Source: Gordonia heveisoli (GTDB lineage Bacteria > Actinomycetota > Actinomycetes > Mycobacteriales > Mycobacteriaceae). From it: a stretch of DNA of 64,000 nucleotides. A program made the translations under genes and the position numbers. The stretch spans positions 1 to 64,000 of the forward strand of contig NZ_JASXSH010000018.1 in NCBI RefSeq assembly GCF_030315745.1, in the 5' to 3' direction. This document shows, piece by piece, positions 20,349 to 27,606 of this stretch. Below the pieces are notes generated by a model. That model saw only the letters and a program-made list of their open reading frames with translations, had not been told where the DNA came from and made no database searches. Each line of letters opens with the position of its first letter. Position 1 is the stretch's first letter.

Positions 20349-20969
20349 TTAGGGTGGACCGCCGGAGTGTGCAGGCGGGAGCGTGGGAGTTGCGGCGGTG
20401 AACAGCGTGCGCGCGTAGGCCGACATCGCCGCACCGGCGGCGAGGAGGGGCTGCGTCGACCGGGTGGTCCGGGCGAGAATGAACCCGCCCTCCAGTGCTC
20501 CGACGACCGCCTCGATCAGCGAGCGAGCATCTTCGTCGGCCAGTCCCCGGCCGACGAAGAAGGCGGTGCCCCCGGCGAACCAGGCGTCGATCACCTCGGC
20601 GGCCGCGGCGCGGACCGTCGGTTCGGTGTCGGCGACCTCGCCGGCGATCGTGCCGACCGGGCACATGTTCATCCAGCCGCTGGACTCGACGGTCTCGGCG
20701 GCGGCGGCGAAGGCGGCCTCCACGGCGGTGGGAATGTCGTCGTACGGGGAGAGCAGCCCGACGACGAGTTCGCCGTACGCAGCTCCCGATTGCCGCAGCG
20801 CGGCAGCGGCGATGTCGCGTTTGCCGCCCCCGAAATGGTGATAGAGCGAACCGATGGGGGCGTCGGAGGCGTCGGCGATCTGTTTCATGCCGGTGGCCGC
20901 GTAGCCCTGCCTGCGCATGAGCTCCGCCATCGCGACCACGATCCGGTTTTCGGTCTTCACCCTGGTCAT
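20349..20969 (-). CDS. TetR-family regulator of the eutBC operon
   Basis: A 206-residue repressor with an N-terminal helix-turn-helix (GYAATGMKQIADASDAPIGS followed by LYHHFGGGKRDI) and a C-terminal ligand domain with the TetR_C pattern PVGTIAGEVADTEP. First gene of an operon with eutB (13-base gap). Its start codon lies inside one of three TTCTAGAA-type repeats, so autoregulation and control of eutBC and of the divergent hydrolase are likely. The ligand is unknown; ethanolamine or a downstream aldehyde would be a reasonable guess. Confidence 0.9.
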   Translation of the reverse strand: MTRVKTENRIVVAMAELMRRQGYAATGMKQIADASDAPIGSLYHHFGGGKRDIAAAALRQSGAAYGELVVGLLSPYDDIPTAVEAAFAAAAETVESSGWMNMCPVGTIAGEVADTEPTVRAAAAEVIDAWFAGGTAFFVGRGLADEDARSLIEAVVGALEGGFILARTTRSTQPLLAAGAAMSAYARTLFTAATPTLPPAHSGGPP

Positions 20970-21002
20970 TCTAGAACATTCATTCTAGAATGGCTGTTCT
21001 AG
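20967..21002. promoter_or_regulatory. Triple TTCTAG(AA) operator between TetR-eutBC and hydrolase
   Basis: TTCTAGAA occurs at 20969-20976 and 20983-20990 and TTCTAG at 20997-21002; the centres are exactly 14 bases apart. The middle copy is the perfect 12-base palindrome CATTCTAGAATG. The array covers the TetR start codon on one side and lies about 30 bases before the hydrolase start on the other, an ideal position for shared repression. Confidence 0.7.
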
Positions 21003-21031
21003 CCACTCATTCACGACTGTTCGGAGGACGG

Positions 21032-21901
21032 ATGCGCGCGATCGAGATACCTGCCGGAACTATCGAGTACGTCGAAGAGGGTCAGGGTCCGCCGGTGGTG
21101 CTGCTGCACGGTCTGCTGATCGACCACACGGTGTGGGATCGGGTGATCCCGTTGCTGCCGAAGGGGTTTCGGTATATTCGACCCAATCTTCCACTCGGCT
21201 CTCACCGGGTGCCGCTCCGCGCCGACGCAGATCTGTCGTTGGCCGGGCAGGTTGCGGTCGTTGCCGACTTCCTGGCGGCCCTCGACCTGGCGGACGTCAC
21301 TCTGGTGCACTCCGACTGGGGTGGCGGCCTGTTTCTGACCGCACTCGGTCGCGACGATCGGGTGAGCCGGATGGTGATCCTGCCTTGCGAAGCCTTCGAC
21401 AACTTCCCGCCGGGGCTCCCCGGGAAGATGATCGGCATCGCCGTCCGCATCCCCGGCGGCATGGTGTTCGCCGCCCGCCAGTTGCGGGTGGGCTGGCTGC
21501 GCCGGTTGCCGATCCTCTACGGGCAGATGATCGCCAAGCCGATGCCGAGCGCGATGATGCGGCACTGGACGGATCCGATGCTGCAGGACAAGGACATTCG
21601 GCGCGACATGATGAAATACCTCGCGGTGTTCACCTCCGGTGAGATCGACGACGCCGACGATCTGGTCGCCAAGACTGAGGCTCTCGCCGGCTTCACCGGC
21701 GATGTGCTCGTGTTGTGGTCTCCGGACAACAAGGTGATGCCACCCGAACACGGGCCGCGGCTGGCCGAACTGATCCCGGGTGCCCGGTACCGGGAGATCC
21801 CGGGCGCGCGTGTGCTGTCGATGCTCGACGACCCGGAGGCTGTCGCCGCGGAGATGTCGTCATTCTTGACCGCTTCGCGCGATCAGTCGACCCGACGGTA
21901 G
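21032..21901 (+). CDS. Alpha/beta hydrolase, Asp-nucleophile type, catalytic His apparently absent
   Basis: A 289-residue alpha/beta hydrolase fold protein. The oxyanion segment is VVLLHGLLIDHTVW and the nucleophile elbow is HSDWGG, i.e. aspartate as in haloalkane dehalogenases and epoxide hydrolases. The acid is probably in VLWSPDNKVMPPEHG. Where the family normally has GAGHLPxxExP for the catalytic histidine, this protein reads GARVLSMLDDP, with valine at the histidine position. It may be inactive, use another residue, or form a covalent ester without turnover. I chose the ATG at 21032 (GGAGGA upstream); an ATG at 20990 lies inside the operator. Divergent from TetR-eutBC. Confidence 0.85.
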   Translation: MRAIEIPAGTIEYVEEGQGPPVVLLHGLLIDHTVWDRVIPLLPKGFRYIRPNLPLGSHRVPLRADADLSLAGQVAVVADFLAALDLADVTLVHSDWGGGLFLTALGRDDRVSRMVILPCEAFDNFPPGLPGKMIGIAVRIPGGMVFAARQLRVGWLRRLPILYGQMIAKPMPSAMMRHWTDPMLQDKDIRRDMMKYLAVFTSGEIDDADDLVAKTEALAGFTGDVLVLWSPDNKVMPPEHGPRLAELIPGARYREIPGARVLSMLDDPEAVAAEMSSFLTASRDQSTRR

Positions 21902-22770
21902 CGGGTCGGGTCTGGATGGACCGCGACTTGCCCGGCGGCGATCAGCCGCTCCAGGTGCAGGGTCGCGGTCCGTTCCTCCACGGCTTCGACGTACGGTGCG
22001 CGCACATGGGCGCGATAGACCAGTCGGTGGTCCACGATCTCGGCGAGGCTGCGCGGTTCGCCGAGGAATTCCAGCAACCGGGTCTCGCGACTGAGCAGTT
22101 TGTCGCGATACGCCCGCAGGCGCACCTGGAATTCGGGGCGACCTTCCACCACCCCCTTCTGGTGGAAGGTGCCGTACCAGCGGGCATCGATCGCGTCGAC
22201 CACATCCATCGACGTCAGAAAGTCGTCGACGCTACTGTCCCGGTCGCCGTACATCGGACCGAAAGAGGTCAGGTCGATGTCGGCGAGGTACAGGAAACCG
22301 TCCGGCTCGACCAACAGACCGCAGTGGCCGGGAGTGTGCCCCGGCAGATGGATCAGCGTCGCGGTTCGGTCACCCAGGTCGAAGGCGTGTCCGTTCGGCA
22401 GCGGACCGACCTCGCGGGTCGGCGGCAGGGCGAACTGCGAGTCGATGAACTGCTCGACCACGCGGCGTTCGGGTGGCGCCAACCCGTACTGGGACACCAT
22501 GACCTCGGTCGAGGCGACCGCGGGCGCGTCGAGGTGGTGCGCGTACGCGGGGGTGTCGAAGTATTTGAGTCCCGCGATGTGATCCTCGTGCGCATGGCTG
22601 ATCAGCACGGCATCGGCGCCGACCGGGTCGTGGTCCAGTGCGAGTGACGGGTCGACGACCAGCACGCCGTCGGAACCGTGGACAACCACGGAGTTGCCAT
22701 AGGGGACGGCGCCGAGATTGTCCGCCATCAGAACGGACACCTGGCCGAACCGGCGGTCGGTGAAACTCAC
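21883..22770 (-). CDS. Metallo-beta-lactamase-fold hydrolase with winged-helix tail
   Basis: A 295-residue protein with the metal-binding motif SHAHEDHIAGL, downstream ligands in HLPGHTPGHCGLL and YLADIDL, and a final histidine in YGTFHQKG. The last 80 residues (LLEFLGEPRSLAEIVDHRLVY and later HLERLIAAGQV) resemble the winged-helix extension of LACTB2-like enzymes. The substrate is unknown; thioesters, lactones or RNA are possible in this superfamily. Its end overlaps the convergent alpha/beta hydrolase by 19 bases and its ATG overlaps the dodecin stop by four bases. Confidence 0.85.
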   Translation of the reverse strand: MSFTDRRFGQVSVLMADNLGAVPYGNSVVVHGSDGVLVVDPSLALDHDPVGADAVLISHAHEDHIAGLKYFDTPAYAHHLDAPAVASTEVMVSQYGLAPPERRVVEQFIDSQFALPPTREVGPLPNGHAFDLGDRTATLIHLPGHTPGHCGLLVEPDGFLYLADIDLTSFGPMYGDRDSSVDDFLTSMDVVDAIDARWYGTFHQKGVVEGRPEFQVRLRAYRDKLLSRETRLLEFLGEPRSLAEIVDHRLVYRAHVRAPYVEAVEERTATLHLERLIAAGQVAVHPDPTRYRRVD

Positions 22771-22985
22771 GTCTGGAGTTCGTCGATGGTGAATCCGATC
22801 TTCACGGTGACCTGGAAATGCGCGATGGCCCCGTCGCTGATGTGACCGCGCGTACCGACGACCTCGAACCAGTCGAGGTGATCCACCGTCTTCGACGCGC
22901 GGCTGACGGCGTTGCGGATGGCATCGTCGATGCTGGTCGACGAGGATCCGACGACCTCGATGACGCGATAGACGTGATCACTCAT
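22767..22985 (-). CDS. Dodecin
   Basis: A 72-residue protein of the dodecin family, which forms hollow dodecamers that bind flavins (and in some cases CoA) in stacked pairs. Family motifs are VYRVIEVVGSSSTSIDDAI, AVSRASKTVDHLDWFEVVG and HFQVTVKIGF; the Trp36-region tryptophan that stacks on the flavin is present. GGAAGGGA precedes the ATG. It overlaps the following metallo-beta-lactamase-fold gene by four bases, so the two are co-translated. Confidence 0.93.
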   Translation of the reverse strand: MSDHVYRVIEVVGSSSTSIDDAIRNAVSRASKTVDHLDWFEVVGTRGHISDGAIAHFQVTVKIGFTIDELQT

Positions 22986-23022
22986 GGCGTTTGTCCCTTC
23001 CGTCCCTGGCTCAATCCACCCG

Positions 23023-23054
23023 GTGTCGATGTTGTCCTGTGTCGATGCCGTCCT
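23023..23054 (+). repeat. Tandem 16-base direct repeat
   Basis: GTGTCGATGTTGTCCT is followed immediately by GTGTCGATGCCGTCCT (two differences). It sits in the divergent control region between dodecin and the YchJ-like gene; no other function is apparent. Confidence 0.6.
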
Positions 23055-23154
23055 GGGCAGATGCGTACTGCCCTCAGGTCTACCAGCACGCGTCGGTCGC
23101 GACGTCCGGATTGGATGGCTGGACGGATCGGCCGGTGGCGTGCGCGCCGGTGCC

Positions 23155-23160
23155 TATCAT
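23155..23160 (+). promoter_or_regulatory. -10 element of the YchJ-like gene (leaderless)
   Basis: TATCAT is separated by eight bases from the ATG at 23169, with no ribosome binding site between. Confidence 0.5.
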
Positions 23161-23168
23161 CGACACCC

Positions 23169-23576
23169 ATGACCACATCTGCCGACGCTGACCGGGGGAG
23201 CCGACGATGCCCGTGTCTGTCGGGGCTCACGCTCGACGACTGCTGCGGCCCGATCCTGGCCGGGCGTCGACGCGCACCGACCGCGGAGGCCCTGATGCGG
23301 TCCCGGTTCACCGCCTTCGCCGTCGGTGATGTCGACTATCTGATCCGTAGCTGGCATCCCGACACCCGGCCGGCGCAGCTCGATCTCGACGACTCCCTGA
23401 TCTGGTACCGGTTGGACATCGAATCAGTCAGTGCTGGAACGCCGTTCGACTCGGTCGGGCGGGTTTCGTTCGTCGCCTATCATCGCGGTCCGGGTGGGCG
23501 GGGCGAACTGCGCGAGTTCAGCCGGTTCGTGAAGGTCGACGGCGAGTGGCTCTATGTCGACGGGGACGTCGGTTGA
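23169..23576 (+). CDS. UPF0225 (YchJ-like) SEC-C motif protein
   Basis: A 135-residue protein with the N-terminal zinc-binding CPCLSGLTLDDCCGPIL and the family stretch TAEALMRSRFTAFAVGDVDYL, then SWHPDTRP and a C-terminal NTF2-like beta sheet (GGRGELREFSRFVKVDGEWLY). SEC-C motifs of this type bind zinc and may contact ribosomes or proteases; the family role is not established. The ATG at 23169 is supported by the leaderless promoter. The stop overlaps the next gene's TTG start (TTGA). Confidence 0.85.
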   Translation: MTTSADADRGSRRCPCLSGLTLDDCCGPILAGRRRAPTAEALMRSRFTAFAVGDVDYLIRSWHPDTRPAQLDLDDSLIWYRLDIESVSAGTPFDSVGRVSFVAYHRGPGGRGELREFSRFVKVDGEWLYVDGDVG

Positions 23577-24196
23577 CCTCGCCGGGCGGTTCGGCGCGGC
23601 GCGGGCGTGGACGTCCGCCGGGACCTCCGGTCGATCCGGAGGTCCGTCGCGAGCGATTGCTCGACGCCGCCGAGGCGGCGATCCGCGAGTCTGGTGCGGC
23701 GGTCGGGCTCGCCGAGGTGGCGGCCACCGCCGGGCTCACCAGATCGGCGGTCTACGCGGCCTTCGCCGATCGCGACGCGGTGATCGATGCCCTGGCACAC
23801 CGGCATGCCCGGGCGATCATCGCCAGGCTCGGTGAGATCCTCGCCGATGTCGACGATCCGATGGAACAGACCCGCGCCAGTCTGGACATCCTGGCCTCCT
23901 GGTTCGATGACGAACCAGTGCTCGCCCGACTGTTGGCCGGACGGTTGGATGGCCCGGTGCGGGCCGGTGGCGGGGTGATCGTGTCCGCGATCGCCGACAT
24001 CTTGCGCGCCGGATTCCGGGCGCGGGGTGGGGACGAGGCTGCCGCCGAGCCGTGGGCGCATGCGCTCGTCGGTGCGGTCGCGTCGACGATCGCCTGGTGG
24101 TCGGAGACGCGCACGATGAGTCGCGGTCAGGTGGTCGAGTATCTGTTCGTGCTGGTCTGGGGCGGCTTCTCAGGAGCGGAACGTGGCGGTGATTGA
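23573..24196 (+). CDS. TetR-family regulator
   Basis: A 207-residue TetR protein: a basic N-arm (ARRGRGRPPGPP), the helix-turn-helix AEVAATAGLTRSAVYAAFAD followed by RDAVIDALAHRH, and a helical ligand domain. I take the TTG at 23573 (GGGGA six bases upstream, four-base overlap with the YchJ-like gene); a GTG at 23546 is possible and would add nine residues. A 17-base inverted repeat immediately downstream, at the start of the MpaB-like gene, is its probable operator. Confidence 0.82.
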   Translation: MTSPGGSARRGRGRPPGPPVDPEVRRERLLDAAEAAIRESGAAVGLAEVAATAGLTRSAVYAAFADRDAVIDALAHRHARAIIARLGEILADVDDPMEQTRASLDILASWFDDEPVLARLLAGRLDGPVRAGGGVIVSAIADILRAGFRARGGDEAAAEPWAHALVGAVASTIAWWSETRTMSRGQVVEYLFVLVWGGFSGAERGGD

Positions 24197-24211
24197 CGCC
24201 GCCGCATGAAA

Positions 24212-24228
24212 AAGACACACTGTGTTTT
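24212..24228. promoter_or_regulatory. 17-base inverted repeat operator at the MpaB-like gene
   Basis: AAGACACACTGTGTTTT is an inverted repeat (arms differ at one position each side, single central base). It ends one base before the ATG at 24229 and contains the -10-like CACACT (24216-24221), seven bases before the ATG. A bound repressor would block transcription initiation. The TetR gene just upstream is the obvious candidate. Confidence 0.6.
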
Positions 24229-25455
24229 ATGATGACTGTGACTGCTCAAACCGCCGCGTCGATCACCGGCGCGCAGAACTGGTCGTCGGTTCGTGAGGAG
24301 TTTCCCGACCGGGTCGACGCGATGGCGAGCGGCCTGATGGTCGGCGACCCGGCCGCCGACGCGGTGATCGCGGAGATGTTCTCCGAGGTCGGCTGGTCAT
24401 GGTCGGACATCGTTGCGGCGCTGGATGATCCGGACGGTCTCGACTCGGCGCCACCGGCACTTCGGGCGTTCGGAAAGCAGGCGTGCTCACCGCCGGAGTG
24501 GTTCGACGACGCGTTGCTCCGGGCTGGGGCAGACGCCTGGTGGCGGTTCGGTTCGTTGCAGTCGAGCACTCTCTATCAGTCGCTCATCTACGGATATCAG
24601 GCGCGCGGCTTCATCAAGCCACTCGTCTCCACCGGGCGGCTCACCGAGGGGACCTGGGATCGCGTGCAGGCGACGGCCCGGTGGGTGACCCTGGCGACCG
24701 CACCCGGACTGATGACCCCCGGAGCCGCCGGTTGGGTGGAGACGCTGCGCATCCGGCTCGTGCACGCGATGGTCCGCCACCATCTGCGGTCGGATCCGGA
24801 CTGGGATGACGCGGCGTGGGGTGTTCCGATCAACCAGACCTACGCGCAACTGACCATCACCGCCGGCTTTCTGGTGTTGCCCATGCGCATCGCCAAAGAC
24901 TTCGGTATCCGCTACTCGCGGGCCGAGCTGGAGGCGATCACCCACATGTGGCGGTGGATCGGCTGGGTGATGGGCGTGGACGACGAGTTGCTTCCGACCA
25001 GCTTCGGCGACGCCCAACTGACCTACCGGATCTCACAGCAGTTCCGCCTGCAGCCCGACGAGGAGTCGAAGGTGCTGGTCCGCGCGCTGTTGGACGACGG
25101 CTACCGAACCGATCTCGGGTTGCCGGGGCCGCTCAACGGGGCAGTTCATGCGGTGTCGCGGCCATTCCTGCGGGCACTGTTCGCGGCCATCTCCACCCGG
25201 TGGGTGGATGAGGACATCGCCGCTGCGATGGGGTTGCGGGCCACGGTGCTGCACCATGTCGTCGACCTTGCCCGGCCGATTGTGTGGTCGCGCGAGATGG
25301 TCCGCGCCACCGGTCTACTCGGCTCCGAACGGGTTGTCGCCCAGCGGGAATTGCGGCTCGTCACCGGCCGCCTGGGTCTGGACCTGCAGGATCTGCAGGT
25401 CGTCGGCAGCAGATATGCGGGCGCCGACAAGGGCTGCCTGGAAACCGTGGCCTGA
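24229..25455 (+). CDS. MpaB/latex-clearing-protein-like oxygenase (DUF2236)
   Basis: A 408-residue, helix-rich protein of the DUF2236 family, which includes heme-dependent rubber oxygenases (Lcp) and the fungal MpaB oxygenase. Characteristic pieces are FGSLQSSTLYQSLIYGYQARG, ATAPGLMTPGAAGW, TLRIRLVHAMVRHHL (the conserved Arg and heme-region His), GVPINQTYAQLTITAGFLVLP and MWRWIGWVMGVDDELLP. Unlike secreted Lcp, there is no Tat or Sec signal, so it acts in the cytoplasm and probably not on polyisoprene. A second ATG one codon later is possible. Controlled by the adjacent inverted repeat and TetR. Confidence 0.82.
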   Translation: MMTVTAQTAASITGAQNWSSVREEFPDRVDAMASGLMVGDPAADAVIAEMFSEVGWSWSDIVAALDDPDGLDSAPPALRAFGKQACSPPEWFDDALLRAGADAWWRFGSLQSSTLYQSLIYGYQARGFIKPLVSTGRLTEGTWDRVQATARWVTLATAPGLMTPGAAGWVETLRIRLVHAMVRHHLRSDPDWDDAAWGVPINQTYAQLTITAGFLVLPMRIAKDFGIRYSRAELEAITHMWRWIGWVMGVDDELLPTSFGDAQLTYRISQQFRLQPDEESKVLVRALLDDGYRTDLGLPGPLNGAVHAVSRPFLRALFAAISTRWVDEDIAAAMGLRATVLHHVVDLARPIVWSREMVRATGLLGSERVVAQRELRLVTGRLGLDLQDLQVVGSRYAGADKGCLETVA

Positions 25456-25488
25456 TCGGGGGCACTTTGATCTGACGCGCGCCTACGT

Positions 25489-25511
25489 GGTCTGGGCCGT
25501 TGGCTCAGACC
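25489..25511. terminator. Bidirectional hairpin terminator
   Basis: GGTCTGGGCC-GTT-GGCTCAGACC forms a ten-base-pair stem (one G-U pair) with a three-base loop. It lies between the convergent MpaB-like gene and the small membrane peptide gene; there is no long T-run. Confidence 0.6.
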
Positions 25512-25530
25512 TGTTCGGGTGCAGCTGATT

Positions 25531-25626
25531 TCAGTCGTCGTTGCCGGGGAGTCCGTAAATGAATCCCAGGCCGATGATCACGCACGAAACAAAGGCCACA
25601 GCCGGCATCACCCACATTGCGCTCAT
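25531..25626 (-). CDS. 31-residue membrane peptide
   Basis: The minus strand encodes MSAMWVMPAVAFVSCVI followed by IGLGFIYGLPGNDD and a TGA stop. It is one membrane helix with a short polar C-terminus. TAGGCT (25634-25639) lies seven bases before the ATG, so the peptide has its own leaderless promoter, and a hairpin terminator follows its stop. The combination of promoter, start, hydrophobic helix and terminator supports a real gene below usual size limits. Function unknown; small helices of this type often modulate a transporter or oxidase. Confidence 0.6.
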   Translation of the reverse strand: MSAMWVMPAVAFVSCVIIGLGFIYGLPGNDD

Positions 25627-25633
25627 AGCCTCG

Positions 25634-25639
25634 AGCCTA
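25634..25639 (-). promoter_or_regulatory. -10 element of the 31-residue peptide gene (leaderless)
   Basis: TAGGCT on the minus strand, seven bases before the ATG at 25626. The same hexamer at a similar distance starts the neighbouring DUF2461 gene. Confidence 0.55.
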
Positions 25640-25734
25640 CCGGCGGCGGTGTTCGGCGGTAGGGGATTTGGTCCCAATCCCGGGTATTCACAGACGGGTG
25701 GGCGGCGGCCGGAGAGGTCGAACGATCCGCCCGT

Positions 25735-26361
25735 TCAGCCGTGGCGGGTGACCCAGTCGAGCAGCCCGGTGGTCTCGCGCCAGTCGGCGCGGATGCGGTC
25801 TACGAGTTCAGGAGTGTGGATGACCGGATCGAAACCGTATTCCTTGCTCACGGTCAGGCTCTTGTGCCGCAGCAGATCGATACGGGGATGGTCGGCCGAC
25901 CACCCGCGTGGAGCAGTCTTGACCCGGTCGCCGCCGATGGTCCAGCCGGCTTCGGCGAGGGTGTTCAGGATGCGTTCGAGTTCACCGCCGCGGCGGTCGT
26001 CGTCGATCGCGGTGCGGATGGCGGCAAGACGCTCGGGTGTCGCCTGGTAGAAGCCGGACGCGATCATCACCCCGGGGGCACCGAGCTGTACGTAGTAGCC
26101 GGTCGCGGGGCCGACCGCGACGAACGCCCCCTGATGGGTTTTGTACGGTGTCTTGTCCTTGGCGAACCGCACGTCGCGGTACGGCCGGAAGATCTTCGCG
26201 GAGCCGAACTCTTCGGCGAGATCGTCGCCGAGCGCGATCATCGGTGTCGCGACCGCGTCTTGATAGACATGCTTGTTCGCGTCCCAGAACACCTTGGAGT
26301 TGTCGATCTCGAGGTCGTCGTAGAAGTCGAGCGCGGCTTCGGTGAAACCCTGGAACGTCAT
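25735..26361 (-). CDS. DUF2461 (TIGR02453) family protein
   Basis: A 208-residue soluble protein with the family pattern FQGFTEAALDFYDDLEIDNS, FWDANKHVYQ, FRPYRDVRFAKDKTPYKTHQ and the GFYQATPERLAAIR segment. Found widely in bacteria and fungi, without an assigned reaction. The ATG at 26361 is chosen because TAGGCT lies eight bases upstream; the reading frame extends to 26406 but without start signals. Confidence 0.85.
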   Translation of the reverse strand: MTFQGFTEAALDFYDDLEIDNSKVFWDANKHVYQDAVATPMIALGDDLAEEFGSAKIFRPYRDVRFAKDKTPYKTHQGAFVAVGPATGYYVQLGAPGVMIASGFYQATPERLAAIRTAIDDDRRGGELERILNTLAEAGWTIGGDRVKTAPRGWSADHPRIDLLRHKSLTVSKEYGFDPVIHTPELVDRIRADWRETTGLLDWVTRHG

Positions 26362-26369
26362 GAGGTCCG

Positions 26370-26375
26370 AGCCTA
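26370..26375 (-). promoter_or_regulatory. -10 element of the DUF2461 gene (leaderless)
   Basis: TAGGCT on the minus strand, eight bases before the ATG at 26361. Confidence 0.55.
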
Positions 26376-26510
26376 CGCCGGGTGTCTGCGATGTGGTGGC
26401 GGTCACTGGCTGCGCGGCATCCTCTACGATGACCCCAACTTGGTCAGGAGAAGGACGACGGTGCGCTGCCCCCGGCAGATGGATGCTGTTGCGCTAGGGG
26501 GTTCGAGGTC

Positions 26511-27575
26511 ATGCACCCGAGGGTTGCCGCCGCACTGCGCGTCGGGCTGGGTGGGCTCATCCGGACGGTGGACCGGGCCGCGGCCGCCGACGGTCGAGCG
26601 TTCGATCCCGCCGAAATCTTTGCACCACACACTGATTCACGCCGATTCGGGTGGACGCATTACGGCGTCATGATCCCGGACCTGCCGGCACCACACAACT
26701 TCTTCTCGGTGATGTCGCTGATCGGCGCCACCGGCTCGGTGGCCTTCGACGACGACGCCGCACTGGTCGCCGAACCCCGCCGAAACGCGTCGGTGGTCGC
26801 GGGCACGGCGGCCAGTCACCCCGCTCATTTCGGCAACTACCGGATCGGGTCGGACTTCCGTTCGCGCCCGGATGGTTCGCTGGTCGCCTTCGGTGAGGAC
26901 CTACTGCTCACCGGTACCTACCCGGATCGTCGCCTCACCGGGAGCCTCGACGGCGTCGACATCGATCTGCGGCTCCATCACACCGACAAGGTGTCGTGGT
27001 TCTTCCGGACCCCGGTGTACCGGCATCTGAGCCTGTTGACGGAGTACTCCGGCACCTTCACCCACGCCGGCGAGGTGACTGCCGCATCCGGTCTGTGTGC
27101 CTTCGAGTACGGTGCCTGCCCCAGCCCTTACGTCCTGCGCTCATGCCCGCTGCCGACAGCGGTGAAGGCGCCGTTGGACTATTTCGTCTACCACGTCGTC
27201 AATCTCGACGACGACAATCAAGTACTACTGAGCCAGTATTCGATCGATGGTGTGCCGTTGATGACCACGGCGTTGCACCGGTCCCGTACGAGTTACGGCA
27301 CCAGGTTCGCCGACGTCGATTTCAGCGTCGTCGAGTTGCGGGACGAGCCGGAGCCGACCCCGTACGGGGTGCCGATGCGGTTGCCCGCGTCGACCAGATT
27401 CGTCGTCCGTGATCGTGATGGTGGGTGCTGGCTCGATCTGACCACCGAGATGGACAGCCCGTTCATCTTCGGGTTGGGCACCGGTTTCGTGAGTGGTTTC
27501 CGGCATACCGCGACCTGGCGTGGTGAACACGTCGAGGGTCGGGGATATGTCGAATACATCGATCGGCGACGGTGA
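26511..27575 (+). CDS. Conserved hypothetical protein, possibly DUF6670
   Basis: A 354-residue protein without signal peptide or membrane helix. It is rich in beta-strand pattern: RRFGWTHYGVMIPDLPAPHN, FGNYRIGSDF, GTYPDRRLTGSLDGVDIDLR and GLGTGFVSGFRHTATWRGE suggest a lipocalin- or AttH-like barrel. I associate it, from memory and weakly, with actinobacterial DUF6670 proteins. It is followed after 31 bases by an SDR, so the two may act on the same hydrophobic metabolite. The ATG has only a weak upstream site (GAGG). Confidence 0.6.
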   Translation: MHPRVAAALRVGLGGLIRTVDRAAAADGRAFDPAEIFAPHTDSRRFGWTHYGVMIPDLPAPHNFFSVMSLIGATGSVAFDDDAALVAEPRRNASVVAGTAASHPAHFGNYRIGSDFRSRPDGSLVAFGEDLLLTGTYPDRRLTGSLDGVDIDLRLHHTDKVSWFFRTPVYRHLSLLTEYSGTFTHAGEVTAASGLCAFEYGACPSPYVLRSCPLPTAVKAPLDYFVYHVVNLDDDNQVLLSQYSIDGVPLMTTALHRSRTSYGTRFADVDFSVVELRDEPEPTPYGVPMRLPASTRFVVRDRDGGCWLDLTTEMDSPFIFGLGTGFVSGFRHTATWRGEHVEGRGYVEYIDRRR

Positions 27576-27606
27576 TCGGTCGGTGGTGGCGCTGAAGAGG
27601 AGTGAG

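Noticed and set aside
27493..27606. Longer N-terminus for the SDR at 27607
   Set aside because: It would overlap the preceding gene by 83 bases and place 38 non-family residues before the cofactor motif; AGGAG supports the ATG at 27607.
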